NCBI RefSeq assembly: GCF_005938675.2
Contig: NZ_VCCH02000051.1
Coordinates: 1 to 58,326, forward strand
Reading direction: 5' to 3'
DNA: 58,326 nt
DNA from: Mycobacterium sp. KBS0706
Lineage (GTDB): Bacteria > Pseudomonadota > Alphaproteobacteria > DSM-16000 > Inquilinaceae
Every line of letters begins with the position of its first letter. Position 1 is the first letter of the stretch. This document shows, piece by piece, positions 24,178-33,724 of the stretch. Below the pieces are notes generated by a model that did no database searches, was not told where the DNA came from, and was given only the letters and a program-made list of their open reading frames with translations. Made by a program: the position numbers and the translations under genes.

Positions 24178-25299
24178 ATGGGCCCCTATCCGCACGACGC
24201 CCCGCCGGCCGAGATCACCGAATCCAACCCGATGGGCACGGACGGGTTCGAGTTCGTCGAATACGCCTCTTCCGAGCCGGAGAAGCTGGGCACGCTGTTC
24301 GAGACCATGGGCTTCGCCCCGGTGGCGCGGCACAAGTCGAAGCGGGTGACGCTGTACCGCCAGGGCGACATCAACTTCGTGGTCAATGCCGAGCCGGACA
24401 GCTTCGCCAGCGACTTCGCCCGCAAGCACGGCCCCTGCGCCTGCGCCATGGCCTTCCGCGTCGCCGATGCCGCCCACGCCTTCAAGCGCGCCGTGTCGCT
24501 GGGCGCCAAGCCGGTCGAGAGCCGGGTCGCTGCTGGCGAGCTGCAGATCCCGGCGATCGAGGGCATCGGCGGATCGCTGCTCTACCTTGTCGATCGCTAC
24601 GGCGCCAAGGGCTCGATCTATGACGTCGATTTCGACTGGATCGGCCAGGCCGAGCCGCATCCGGAGGCCGCCGGCCTCTATTATGTCGACCACCTGACCC
24701 ACAACGTGCATCGCGGCCAGATGGATGTCTGGGTCGACTTCTACAGCCGGCTCTTCAACTTTCGCCAGATCCGCTACTTCGACATCAGCGGCAAGCTGAC
24801 CGGCCTCACCTCCCGCGCCCTGACCAGCCCGGACGGCAAGATCCGCATCCCGATCAACGAGAGCGCGGACGAGAAGAGCCAGATCGAGGAATACCTGCGC
24901 ACCTACAAGGGCGAAGGCATCCAGCACGTGGCCCTGGGCAGCCGCGACATCTACGCCTCGGTCAACCGTCTGGACCGCAACGGCCTGGCCTTCATGCCGG
25001 CCCCGCCCGACACCTATTACGAGAAGATCGACGGCCGCCTGCCGAAGCATGGCGAGCCGGTCGAGAGGTTGCGCGAACTGGGCCTGCTGATCGACGGCGA
25101 GGGCGTGGTCGAAGGCGCCCACACCAAGGTGCTGCTGCAGATCTTCTCCCAGACCGTGATCGGCCCGATCTTCTTCGAGTTCATCCAGCGCAAGGGCGAT
25201 GACGGCTTCGGCGAAGGCAATTTCCGCGCCCTGTTCGAGAGCATCGAGGAGGACCAGATCCGGCGCGGCGTGCTGTCCGCCGACAGCGACGCGGCGTGA
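24178..25299 (+). CDS. hppD: 4-hydroxyphenylpyruvate dioxygenase
   Basis: A 373-residue enzyme with two vicinal-oxygen-chelate domains. The iron ligands are visible as His172 (DHLTHNV), His250 (GIQHVAL) and Glu334 (FFEFIQRKG). GFGEGNFRALFESIEEDQ near the C-terminus is the active-site gate helix of bacterial HPPD. It converts 4-hydroxyphenylpyruvate to homogentisate in tyrosine catabolism. The ATG is preceded by AGGAGAG. Homogentisate genes are not in this window; instead a Rieske protein overlaps the stop codon by 4 bp. Confidence 0.95.
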   Translation: MGPYPHDAPPAEITESNPMGTDGFEFVEYASSEPEKLGTLFETMGFAPVARHKSKRVTLYRQGDINFVVNAEPDSFASDFARKHGPCACAMAFRVADAAHAFKRAVSLGAKPVESRVAAGELQIPAIEGIGGSLLYLVDRYGAKGSIYDVDFDWIGQAEPHPEAAGLYYVDHLTHNVHRGQMDVWVDFYSRLFNFRQIRYFDISGKLTGLTSRALTSPDGKIRIPINESADEKSQIEEYLRTYKGEGIQHVALGSRDIYASVNRLDRNGLAFMPAPPDTYYEKIDGRLPKHGEPVERLRELGLLIDGEGVVEGAHTKVLLQIFSQTVIGPIFFEFIQRKGDDGFGEGNFRALFESIEEDQIRRGVLSADSDAA

Positions 25300-25691
25300 C
25301 AGGCAATCCGTTCGCGCCGGATGACGGGCCGGCCTGGCGCCGGCACCCGCACGCCCCGGCGCCGGCAACGATGCTGGGACGCCTCGACGAGATCGAGGAT
25401 CCGGGCGTGCGCATCCTCGCCTTCGGCGCCGGCCGCCGCGTCTTCTCGATGCTGCTGGTCCGCCGCGGCGACACCGTGAGGGCGTTCCTCGATGCCTGCC
25501 CGCACGCCTTCCTGCCGCTGACCTGGCGCGGCGGCAGCGTGCTGAGCGCCGACGGGCAGCGCCTCGTCTGCAGCAACCACTTCGCCGAGTTCGACGCCGG
25601 CGACGGCAGCCCCATCTCCGGGCCGGCCGATTGCGCGCTCGACGCGATCCCGGTGCGGGTGGAGGCCGACGGCACGATCGTCATGGGTTAG
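25296..25691 (+). CDS. Rieske [2Fe-2S] domain protein
   Basis: 131 residues forming a single Rieske domain: C-x-H in DACPHAFLPL and C-x2-H in LVCSNHFAEF, separated by 21 residues, slightly longer than the usual 15-17. The translation start is GTG at 25296, overlapping the HPPD stop (GTGA), which implies translational coupling. It has no oxygenase domain, so it could be a Rieske ferredoxin or a nitrite-reductase-small-subunit-like electron carrier. A role in aromatic degradation is inferred only from coupling to HPPD. Confidence 0.8.
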   Translation: MTGNPFAPDDGPAWRRHPHAPAPATMLGRLDEIEDPGVRILAFGAGRRVFSMLLVRRGDTVRAFLDACPHAFLPLTWRGGSVLSADGQRLVCSNHFAEFDAGDGSPISGPADCALDAIPVRVEADGTIVMG

Positions 25692-25728
25692 GATCGCCTC
25701 CTGACTCCGCGCGACCGAGAGGCGATCC

Positions 25729-26310
25729 ATGAGCAGCCCGTTTCCCGAACTGTACCTCGTCCGGCATGGCGAGACGGAGTGGAGCCGGTCCGGCAGGCAC
25801 ACCGGCCGGTCCGATATCCCGCTGACCGAGGCGGGCGAGGCGGCGGCGCGCGGCGTCGCCGGCCGGCTGCAGGGCACGGCCTTCGCGGCGGTCTGGTCGA
25901 GCCCGTCCCTGCGGGCCCGCACCACCTGCACGCTGGCCGGCTTCGGGACCGGCGCCGTGATCAAGGACGAGTTGGCCGAGTGGGATTACGGCGCCTATGA
26001 GGGCGTCACCACCGAGCAGATCCTGGCCGAGCGCCCGGGCTGGCAGCTGTTCCGCGACGGCTGTCCGCAAGGCGAGGACGCGGCCCAGGTCGGGGCCAGG
26101 GCGGATGCGGTGATCGAGCTGTTCCGCCAGACGGCTACGACGGTCCTGGTGTTCTCGAGCTCGCATTTCCTCCGGGTCCTCGCAGCGCGCTGGATCGGCC
26201 TGCCGCCGGAGGGCGGCTCGCGCCTCGTGCTGGACACCGCCAGCCTCAGCGTCCTCGGTTACGAGCACAACCTCAGCGAGCCCGTGATCCGGCGCTGGAA
26301 CCAGAGATAG
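25729..26310 (+). CDS. Histidine phosphatase family protein
   Basis: 193 residues of the phosphoglycerate-mutase-like superfamily. LVRHGETEWS contains the catalytic RHG (His13), SSPSLRARTTC the second arginine, EWDYGAYEG the acid region, and SSSHFLRVLAARW the second catalytic histidine. Members are phosphatases or mutases with varied substrates; this one resembles the CobC/GpmB-like small cytoplasmic phosphatases. A start with CATGAG after GAGGCGATCC is plausible. The substrate is unknown. Confidence 0.85.
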   Translation: MSSPFPELYLVRHGETEWSRSGRHTGRSDIPLTEAGEAAARGVAGRLQGTAFAAVWSSPSLRARTTCTLAGFGTGAVIKDELAEWDYGAYEGVTTEQILAERPGWQLFRDGCPQGEDAAQVGARADAVIELFRQTATTVLVFSSSHFLRVLAARWIGLPPEGGSRLVLDTASLSVLGYEHNLSEPVIRRWNQR

Positions 26311-26317
26311 CCCCGCT

Positions 26318-27079
26318 TTAGCCGCGCTGCACCGCCAGGGCCACGGCCCGCGCCGCCTCCTGCAGCGCCGGCAGGAAGCGCTCGCGCATCTCCTCCGCCC
26401 CGACCCGCCCGGCCGGGGCGCTGAGGTTGATCGCCAGGTTGCCGGCGGAGATGCCGCCCGGCACCGCCACCGCGATCGAGTTCAGCCCGGTCTCCAGCTC
26501 CTCCGACACCAGCGCGTAGCCGCGGCTGCGCACTTCGGCCACCCGCGCTGCCAGGGCCGTGCGGGTGGTCAGCGTGTGTTCGGTGAACCGCTCCAGCACC
26601 GCCGATTCGAAATAGCGCTCGAGCTCGCGCGGATGCAGCACCGCCAGCAGGGCCTGGCCCATCGAGGTGGCGTGCGCCGGCAGCCGGGTGCCGACCCCGA
26701 GCCCGACCGTCATGATCCGGTGCGCCGCCGGCGACCGCGCGACATAGGTGATCATGGTGCCGTCCAGCATCGCGGCGGAGGCCGATTCGCCCAAGGCTCG
26801 CGTCAGGCCCAGCAGCGCATCGCGCACCCGCTCGATCTCGCCCATGCCGGACAGGAAGCTGTGGCCCAGCGACAGGATCGCCGGCGTCAGTTCGAAATGC
26901 TTGCCGTCGCTGCGGGCATAGCCGGCCTCGCACAGGGTCAGCAGGAAACGCCGCGCCGCGGCCCGGGTCATGCCGGTGCGCGATGCCGCCTCGGTGATGG
27001 TCTGCCGCCGGTGGCCCGTGCCGAAGCTGCGGATGATGTCGAGCCCCTTGCGGAACGAAACGACCTGCTCCTCGCGCAG
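26318..27079 (-). CDS. IclR family transcriptional regulator (apparent CTG start)
   Basis: The full IclR fold is present only if translation begins near 27079. The N-terminal winged helix reads VSFRKGLDIIRSFG, then ITEAASRTGMTRAAARRFLL, followed by the ligand-binding domain with TSMGQALLAVL, GYALVSEELETGLNSIAVAV and GNLAINLS. It resembles the PcaR/PobR subgroup controlling aromatic or dicarboxylate catabolism. No ATG, GTG or TTG lies in frame between the stop at 27125 and ATG 26971, which would truncate the DNA-binding domain. CTG at 27079 follows GGGGAG by six bases. The gene is divergent from the ABC importer operon. Confidence 0.8.
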   Translation of the reverse strand: MREEQVVSFRKGLDIIRSFGTGHRRQTITEAASRTGMTRAAARRFLLTLCEAGYARSDGKHFELTPAILSLGHSFLSGMGEIERVRDALLGLTRALGESASAAMLDGTMITYVARSPAAHRIMTVGLGVGTRLPAHATSMGQALLAVLHPRELERYFESAVLERFTEHTLTTRTALAARVAEVRSRGYALVSEELETGLNSIAVAVPGGISAGNLAINLSAPAGRVGAEEMRERFLPALQEAARAVALAVQRG

Positions 27080-27093
27080 GACCTCCTCCCCGT

Positions 27094-27143
27094 TTTGTGC
27101 GTATAACGAACAAGAATGCCGCTATGCGCACAAATTCTTGACC
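27094..27143. promoter_or_regulatory. IclR operator and importer promoter region
   Basis: The inverted arms TTTGTGCGTATA (27094-27105) and TATGCGCACAAA (27123-27134) match at 11 of 12 positions across a 17-bp gap. A possible -35 box TTGACC (27138-27143) follows for the plus-strand importer operon. The location between the divergent IclR and importer genes supports an IclR operator. Confidence 0.55.
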
Positions 27144-27252
27144 GCATTCGGAGCCCGGCACAAGAGATCAATAGGACAAGAAGATCGGGGATCGCGGATG
27201 ATCGATCCACCGGCGCAAGAGTCTGTCGACCAGAACCAGAGGGAGGACCAAG

Positions 27253-28422
27253 ATGCACCGACGCCACCTGACCGCCGCGGCCCTGGCTGCTACCCTGCTG
27301 GCGGCCCTGCCGGCCGCGGCGCAGAACACGGTCAAGATCGGCCTGATCCTGCCGATGACCGGTCCCTCCGCCTCGACCGGGCGAGAGATCGAGGCCGCGG
27401 CCAAGCTGTATCTGCAGCAGAACGGCACCACCGTCGCCGGCAAGACGATCGAGCTGGTCGTCCGCGACGACACCGGCACCGCCGACGTCACCAAGCGCCT
27501 GGCGCAGGAGCTGGTGGTGAAGGAGAAGGTGTCGGTGCTGGCCGGCTTCGGCCTGACCCCGCTGGCCGCCGCGGCGGCGCCGATCGCCACCCAGGCCAAG
27601 GTGCCGCAGGTGATCATGGCCGCCGCCACCGCAGTGACCACCGAGGCCTCGCCCTTCATCGTCCGCACCAGCTTCACCCTGCCCCAGGTCACCGTGCCGC
27701 TGGCGGACTGGAGCGCCCAGAACGGCATCAAGACCGTGGTCACGCTGGTCAGCGACTACGCCCCCGGCCTGGACGCGCAGAAGGCCTTTGCCGAGCGCTT
27801 CGGCAAGGCCGGCGGGACGGTGGTGGAGCAGTTGCAGGTGCCGCTGAAGAACCCGGATTTCGCGCCCTTCCTGCAGCGCGTGGCCGACGCCAAGCCGGAT
27901 GCGGTCTTCGTCTTCGTGCCCTCGGGCTTCGGCGCCGTGTTCATGAAGCAGTTCGTCGAGCGCGGCCTCGACAAGTCCGGCATCCGACTGATCGCCACCG
28001 GCGATGTCACCGATGACGAGCTGCTGGACAAGATCGGCGACGTGGCCCTGGGCACCATCACCACCCACCACTACTCCGCGGCGCATGACAGCCCCGAGAA
28101 CAAGGCCTTCGTCCAGGCCTTCCAGGCGGCCAATGCCGGGATGCGGCCGAACTTCATGGCCGTCGGCGGCTATGACGGCATGCACCTGATCGTCGAGGCG
28201 CTGAAGAAGACCAATGGCGCCACCGACGGCCAGGGTCTGGTCGACGCCATGAAGGGCATGAGCTGGACCAGCGTGCGCGGCCCGGTCTCGATCGACCCCG
28301 ACACCCGCGACATCATCCAGAACGTCTATGTGCGCAAAGTCGAAAAGCGCGACGGCGGCCTGTACAATGTCGAATTCGCGACCATCGAGGCGGTGAAGGA
28401 CCCGGTGAAGGCGGCGAAGTAG
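27253..28422 (+). CDS. ABC transporter substrate-binding protein, branched-chain type (second system)
   Basis: 389 residues with a signal peptide ending around AAAQ-NTVKIGLIL and the type I binding-protein fold (LILPMTGPSASTGREIEAAA, VRDDTGTADVTKRLAQELVV). It resembles LivK-like proteins for aromatic or organic acids. GGGAGG at suitable spacing precedes the ATG. It is the first gene of a complete importer operon (substrate-binding protein, two permeases, two ATPases) and is divergent from an IclR regulator that probably controls it. The solute is not evident from sequence. Confidence 0.9.
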   Translation: MHRRHLTAAALAATLLAALPAAAQNTVKIGLILPMTGPSASTGREIEAAAKLYLQQNGTTVAGKTIELVVRDDTGTADVTKRLAQELVVKEKVSVLAGFGLTPLAAAAAPIATQAKVPQVIMAAATAVTTEASPFIVRTSFTLPQVTVPLADWSAQNGIKTVVTLVSDYAPGLDAQKAFAERFGKAGGTVVEQLQVPLKNPDFAPFLQRVADAKPDAVFVFVPSGFGAVFMKQFVERGLDKSGIRLIATGDVTDDELLDKIGDVALGTITTHHYSAAHDSPENKAFVQAFQAANAGMRPNFMAVGGYDGMHLIVEALKKTNGATDGQGLVDAMKGMSWTSVRGPVSIDPDTRDIIQNVYVRKVEKRDGGLYNVEFATIEAVKDPVKAAK

Positions 28423-28426
28423 CGCC

Positions 28427-29287
28427 ATGGCGACGATCCTGTTCGACGGCATCGCCTACGGCATGCTGCTGTTCGTGCTGGCCTGCGGATTGTCGGTGAC
28501 GCTGGGGCTGATGAACTTCATCAACCTGGCGCATGGCGCCTTCGCCATGCTCGGCGGCTATGTCACCGCGATTCTGATGAGCCGCTGGCAGGTGCCGTTC
28601 TTCCTGTGCCTGCCGGCGGCCTTCCTGGCCGCGGCCGCGGTCGGGCTGGTGCTGGAGCGGACGCTGTATCGACAGCTGTATCGCCGCAGCCACCTCGACC
28701 AGGTGCTGTTCTCGATCGGGATCGTGTTCATGGCGATGGCCGCCGCCGACTATCTGATGGGGTCGGAGCAGCAGATCATCCAGTTGCCCGACTATCTGCG
28801 CGGCCGGGTCGAGGTGCTAGGCGTCGGCATCGGCATCTACCGCGCCCTGATCATCGTCATCTGCGGCGTGCTGGTGCTGGCCCTGCAAGGGGTGCTGGCC
28901 TACACCCGCTTCGGCAGCCGGCTGCGCGCCGCGGTCGACGACCCGCGGGCCGCGCGCGGGCTGGGCATCCGGGTCGACACCGTCTTCGCCGCCACCTTCG
29001 CCGTCGGCAGCGGCCTCGCCGGGCTCGGCGGCGCGCTGGGGGCCGAGATCCTGGGCGTCGACCCGACCTTTCCGCTGAAATACATGATCTACTTCCTGAT
29101 CGTGGTGACGGTCGGCGGCACCTCCAGCCTGACCGGGCCGTTCCTGGCGGCGCTCTTGCTCGGCATCGCCGACGTCGCCGGCAAGTACTATGTCCCGGCC
29201 TTCGGCTCCTTCGTCATCTACACGGTGATGATCGTGGTGCTGCTGCTGCGGCCGCAAGGGCTGTTCGCCCGCGGAGGCAGCCGGTGA
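28427..29287 (+). CDS. Branched-chain-type ABC permease (LivH)
   Basis: 286 residues with about eight membrane helices. The LivH signature LGLMNFINLAHGAFAMLGGY is near residue 27, the EAA-like cytoplasmic loop (GSRLRAAVDDPRAARGLGIRV) near 165, and VTVGGTSSLTGPFLAALLLG follows. It forms the inner-membrane channel together with the LivM protein that overlaps it by 4 bp. It starts 4 bp after the binding-protein stop. Confidence 0.9.
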   Translation: MATILFDGIAYGMLLFVLACGLSVTLGLMNFINLAHGAFAMLGGYVTAILMSRWQVPFFLCLPAAFLAAAAVGLVLERTLYRQLYRRSHLDQVLFSIGIVFMAMAAADYLMGSEQQIIQLPDYLRGRVEVLGVGIGIYRALIIVICGVLVLALQGVLAYTRFGSRLRAAVDDPRAARGLGIRVDTVFAATFAVGSGLAGLGGALGAEILGVDPTFPLKYMIYFLIVVTVGGTSSLTGPFLAALLLGIADVAGKYYVPAFGSFVIYTVMIVVLLLRPQGLFARGGSR

Positions 29288-30276
29288 CGGCCGCCGTGAT
29301 CGCCTCCCCAGCCGCGTCGCGCGCCCGCTGGCGCTGGCCGGAATTCTTGTTTTGGCTAGCCGCCCTGGCCGCGCTGTTCCTGCTGCCGGACCAGCATCTG
29401 ATCCTGAACGAGATCGCGATCCTGGCCCTGTTCGCGCTCTCGCTCGACCTGATCCTCGGCTATGCCGGGATCGTCTCGCTCGGCCATGCCGCCTTCTTCG
29501 GCCTCGGCGCCTATGTTGCCGGCCTGCTGACCATCCATGTCGCCGGGGAGCCGTTGCTGGGCCTCGTGGCCGCCGCAGTCGCCGGGGCCGTGCTGGGCTT
29601 CGCCACCGGCTTCCTGGTGCTGCGCGGCAGCGACCTCACCCGGCTGATGGTCACGCTCGGCATCTCGCTGCTGCTGTTCGAAATCGCCAATCGCGCGGCC
29701 GGGCTGACCGGCGGGGCCGACGGGCTGAACGGCATGGTGCTCGGCCCCGTCCTGGGCTGGTTCGAGTTCGACCTCTACGGCACCACCGCCTATGCCTACA
29801 GCCTGGCGGTGCTGTTCGCGTTGTTCCTGTTCGCCCGGCGGGTGGTGCATTCGCCCTTCGGCCTGTCGCTGAAGGCGATCCGCGACAACCGCCTGCGCGC
29901 CGCCGCCGTCGGGGTGCCGGTGGCGCGGCGGCTGATCGGCATCTACACCCTGTCGGCCGCCTATGCCGCGGTGGCCGGGGCGCTCTTGGCCCAGACCACG
30001 CAGTTCGTCTCGCTGGACGTCTTCGACTTCCACCGCTCGGCCGATGTGCTGCTGGTGCTGGTGATCGGCGGCGCCGGCTATCTCTATGGCGGGCCGATCG
30101 GCGCCGTGCTGTTCCGCTTCCTGCAGGACTGGATCTCCGGCCTGACGCCGCAATACTGGTCGTTCTGGCTCGGCGCCTTCCTGGTGCTGCTGGTGCTGGT
30201 CGGGCGCGACCGGCTGGTGCAGGGCGCGCGCCGGCCCTTCGCGTCCCTCCTCTCCCGCCTCGGGGGCGGGCGATGA
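29284..30276 (+). CDS. Branched-chain-type ABC permease (LivM)
   Basis: 330 residues with LivM features: LSLDLILGYAGIVSLGHAAF, GLGAYVAGLL, the EAA-like loop HSPFGLSLKAIRDNRLRAAA and RSADVLLVLVIGGAGYLYGG near the C-terminus. GTG at 29284 overlaps the LivH stop (GTGA). It is intact, unlike the fused permease of the first importer, and gives a good comparison for that frameshifted gene. Confidence 0.9.
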   Translation: MTAAVIASPAASRARWRWPEFLFWLAALAALFLLPDQHLILNEIAILALFALSLDLILGYAGIVSLGHAAFFGLGAYVAGLLTIHVAGEPLLGLVAAAVAGAVLGFATGFLVLRGSDLTRLMVTLGISLLLFEIANRAAGLTGGADGLNGMVLGPVLGWFEFDLYGTTAYAYSLAVLFALFLFARRVVHSPFGLSLKAIRDNRLRAAAVGVPVARRLIGIYTLSAAYAAVAGALLAQTTQFVSLDVFDFHRSADVLLVLVIGGAGYLYGGPIGAVLFRFLQDWISGLTPQYWSFWLGAFLVLLVLVGRDRLVQGARRPFASLLSRLGGGR

Positions 30277-31017
30277 CCGCGGCGCTCGAGACCATCGGCC
30301 TGCACAGGCGCTTCGGCGGCCTGATCGCCACCAATGACGTGTCGCTCAGCATCGCGGTCGGGGCGCGGCACGCGCTGATCGGCCCGAACGGTGCCGGCAA
30401 GACCACCTTCGTCAACCTGCTGACCGGAGTGCTGGCCCCGAGCGGCGGCCGGGTGCTGCTGGGCGGCGAGGACATCACCGGGCTGAAGCCGCATCTGCGG
30501 GTGCGGCGCGGCCTGGCCCGCACCTTCCAGATCAACCAGCTGTTCCCGGAGATCACGCCGCTCGACACCATCGGCCTCGCCGTGGCCGAGCGCCTGGGCC
30601 GCGGCGGCGACTGGTGGCGGGTGGCCGGCGGCAAGGCCGAAGTGCTGGACGAGATCCTGGCCATCGCCGAGCGCTTCCGCCTGACCGACGTGCTGCAGGC
30701 CCGCACCGCCACCCTGGCCTATGGCAAGCAGCGCCTGCTGGAGATCGCCACCGCCTTTGCCTGCCGCCCGCGCGTGCTGCTGCTGGACGAGCCGGCGGCC
30801 GGCGTGCCGGAGGCGGAGCGGCACGAGCTGCTCGCCACCGTCGCCGAGCTGCCACAGGACGTCTCGGTGCTGCTGATCGAGCACGACATGGACCTGGTGT
30901 TCAGCTTCGCCCACCGGATCTCGGTGCTGGTCAACGGCACGCTGCTGACCGAGGGCCCGCCCGACGCCATCGCCGCCGACCCGCAGGTGCGCGCCGTCTA
31001 TCTCGGGGAGGCGGTGG

Positions 31018-31025
<8 letters not shown>
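30273..31025 (+). CDS. ABC transporter ATP-binding protein (LivG, second system)
   Basis: 250 residues with Walker A GPNGAGKTTFVNLLTGV, the LivG helical insertion GLARTFQINQLFPEITPLDT, signature TLAYGKQRLLEIATA, Walker B VLLLDEPAAGVPE and H-loop IEHDMDLVF. The start overlaps the LivM stop (ATGA). The ending VYLGEAVDG is typical of LivG. Confidence 0.9.
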
Positions 31026-31737
<712 letters not shown>

Positions 31738-31753
31738 CCCGAGGAGAATCCCG

Positions 31754-32854
31754 ATGCCGCGCCACACCCCGCCCTTCCGCGCCGACATGGTCGGCAGCCT
31801 GTTGCGCACCGCCCCCCTGAAGGCCGCCCGCGCCCAGCACGAGCAGGGCGCGATCAGCGCCGGCGAGCTGCGGGCGATCGAAGACCAGGAGATCCGCAAG
31901 ATCATCCGCCGGCAGGAGGAGATCGGCCTGCAGGCCGTCACCGACGGCGAGTTCCGCCGCGCCTTCTGGCATTTCGATTTCCTCGAGCATCTCGACGGCG
32001 TCGAGGGCTACTGGGCCGACCACGGCGTGCAGTTCCAGGGCACCCAGCTGAAGCCCAAGGGCATCCGGGTGACGGGCAAGCTCGGCTTCACCAGCCATCC
32101 GATGCTGGAGCATTTCCGCTTCCTGAAGGCGAACACCGCCCGGGTGCCGAAGATGACGATCCCGTCGCCCAGCATGCTGCACTATCGCGGCGGCCGGCAG
32201 GTGATCGACGAGACGGTCTATCCGGAGATGGAGGCGTTCTACGCCGATCTCGGCCGGGCCTATGCCGGCGCGGTCGCCGCCTTCGCCGCCGCGGGCTGCC
32301 GCTACCTGCAGCTGGACGATGTCAGCTTCGCCTATCTCTGCGACCCGGAGCAGCGGCGGATGCTGGCCGACCGCGGCGACGACCCGGTGCGGCAGCCGGC
32401 GATCTATGCCGGCATGCTGAACGCCGCCATCGCCGACCGGCCAAAGGACATGGTGATCACCATGCATCTCTGCCGCGGCAATTTCCGCTCCACCTTCATC
32501 GCCTCGGGCGGCTACGAGCCGGTGGCGGAGCGGCTGTTCAACGAGATCGCCGCCGACGGCTATTTCATGGAATGGGACACCGAGCGCGCCGGCGGCTTCG
32601 AGCCGCTGCGCTTCCTGCCCAAGGGCAAGTCCGTGGTGCTGGGGTTGGTGACCTCCAAGTCCGGCACGCTGGAGCAGAAGGACGACATCAAGCGCCGGAT
32701 CGACGAGGCGTCGAAATTCGTCGACCTCGACCAGCTGTGCCTCAGCCCGCAATGCGGCTTCGCCAGCACCGAGGAAGGCAACGTCCTGGCCGAGGACGAG
32801 CAATGGGCGAAGCTGGCGATGATCGTGGAGATCGCGCGGGAGGTCTGGGGGTAG
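31754..32854 (+). CDS. Short cobalamin-independent methionine synthase-like protein
   Basis: 366 residues matching only the C-terminal catalytic domain of MetE (COG0620). The probable zinc ligands are in ITMHLCRGN (His and Cys) and LCLSPQCGFAST (Cys), and the barrel motif RYLQLDDVSF is present as YLQLDDVSFAYLCD. The N-terminal domain of full MetE is absent. Such short proteins transfer or remove thiol- or methyl-linked groups and are rarely true methionine synthases. The position behind an ABC importer suggests action on the imported solute, perhaps demethylation (inference). Confidence 0.8.
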   Translation: MPRHTPPFRADMVGSLLRTAPLKAARAQHEQGAISAGELRAIEDQEIRKIIRRQEEIGLQAVTDGEFRRAFWHFDFLEHLDGVEGYWADHGVQFQGTQLKPKGIRVTGKLGFTSHPMLEHFRFLKANTARVPKMTIPSPSMLHYRGGRQVIDETVYPEMEAFYADLGRAYAGAVAAFAAAGCRYLQLDDVSFAYLCDPEQRRMLADRGDDPVRQPAIYAGMLNAAIADRPKDMVITMHLCRGNFRSTFIASGGYEPVAERLFNEIAADGYFMEWDTERAGGFEPLRFLPKGKSVVLGLVTSKSGTLEQKDDIKRRIDEASKFVDLDQLCLSPQCGFASTEEGNVLAEDEQWAKLAMIVEIAREVWG

Positions 32855-32867
32855 GCAGGCCCCTCTT

Positions 32868-32903
32868 CGTCATGGCCACGCCCCTTCTGGGCTCGCCATG
32901 ACG
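32868..32903. repeat. Palindromic repeat, family A, internally deleted copy
   Basis: CGTCATGG (32868-32875) and the complete right arm CTCGCCATGACG (32892-32903) remain. The inner palindrome is reduced to CCACGCCCC. It appears to be a deletion derivative of the full-length form seen at 4491, 8247 and 21551. Confidence 0.7.
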
Positions 32904-33004
32904 GCTCCAGGGATTATCAAAGCCATATCTTGCAAAATACCTCTTGACCTAAAGCCGACTTGAACTTGTACCGATGGAAGCTCCCGACGACAGGAGCATC
33001 CATC

Positions 33005-33724
33005 ATGGCTATCGACACCGATCTGCGGCGGCTGCGCGTGGCGGTCACCGGAGGCACCTCCGGCCTGGGGCTGGCGCTGGTGCGGCTGCTGACCGCGATG
33101 GGCGCGCGGGTCGCCTTCGTCGCCCGCGGCGCCGAGGCCGTGGCGCGCACCGCGCGGGAGACCGGCGCCCAGGGCATCGTCGGCGATGTCGGCCGCAAGG
33201 AGGACATCCACCCGATCGCGCTGCAGGTCACGGCTGGGCTGGGCGGGCTCGACGTGCTGATCAACAACGCCTCCAGCCTCGGCCCGGTCCCGCTCGCCCT
33301 GCTGGCCGACACCGAATGCGAGGAGCTGGAGCAGGCGCTGGCGGTCAATCTGGTCGGGCCGTTCCGGCTGGCCAAGACCTTGTTCGGCGCCCTCGCCGCC
33401 TCCGCCCGCCAGGGCCGCGGTGCGGTGGTGCTCAACATCTCCAGCGACGCGGCCGTAAACGCCTATGCCGGCTGGGGCGCCTACGGCGCCAGCAAGGCCG
33501 GGCTGCGCCATCTGACGGCGATCTGGGCCGAGGAGGCCCGGGGCGAAGGCGTAAAGGTCCTGTCGATCGATCCCGGCGACATGGACACGCCGCTGCACGC
33601 CTTGGCCGTGCCCGACGCCGACCCGTCGACCCTGAAGATGCCCGAGGTCTCCGCCGCCGAGATCGTGCAGGCTCTGCTGGCCGCCCTGCCGGGCCGCGCC
33701 GCCGAGCAGCGGGTGAAGGCATGA
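33005..33724 (+). CDS. SDR family oxidoreductase
   Basis: 239 residues with the cofactor motif TGGTSGLG near residue 15, NNAS in place of NNAG near 84, catalytic Ser in LNISSDAA, and YGASK giving the Tyr/Lys pair near 159-163. The ATG at 33005 follows AGGAG. Its stop overlaps the QueA-like gene start (ATGA), so the two proteins are made together. The substrate is unknown. Confidence 0.85.
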   Translation: MAIDTDLRRLRVAVTGGTSGLGLALVRLLTAMGARVAFVARGAEAVARTARETGAQGIVGDVGRKEDIHPIALQVTAGLGGLDVLINNASSLGPVPLALLADTECEELEQALAVNLVGPFRLAKTLFGALAASARQGRGAVVLNISSDAAVNAYAGWGAYGASKAGLRHLTAIWAEEARGEGVKVLSIDPGDMDTPLHALAVPDADPSTLKMPEVSAAEIVQALLAALPGRAAEQRVKA

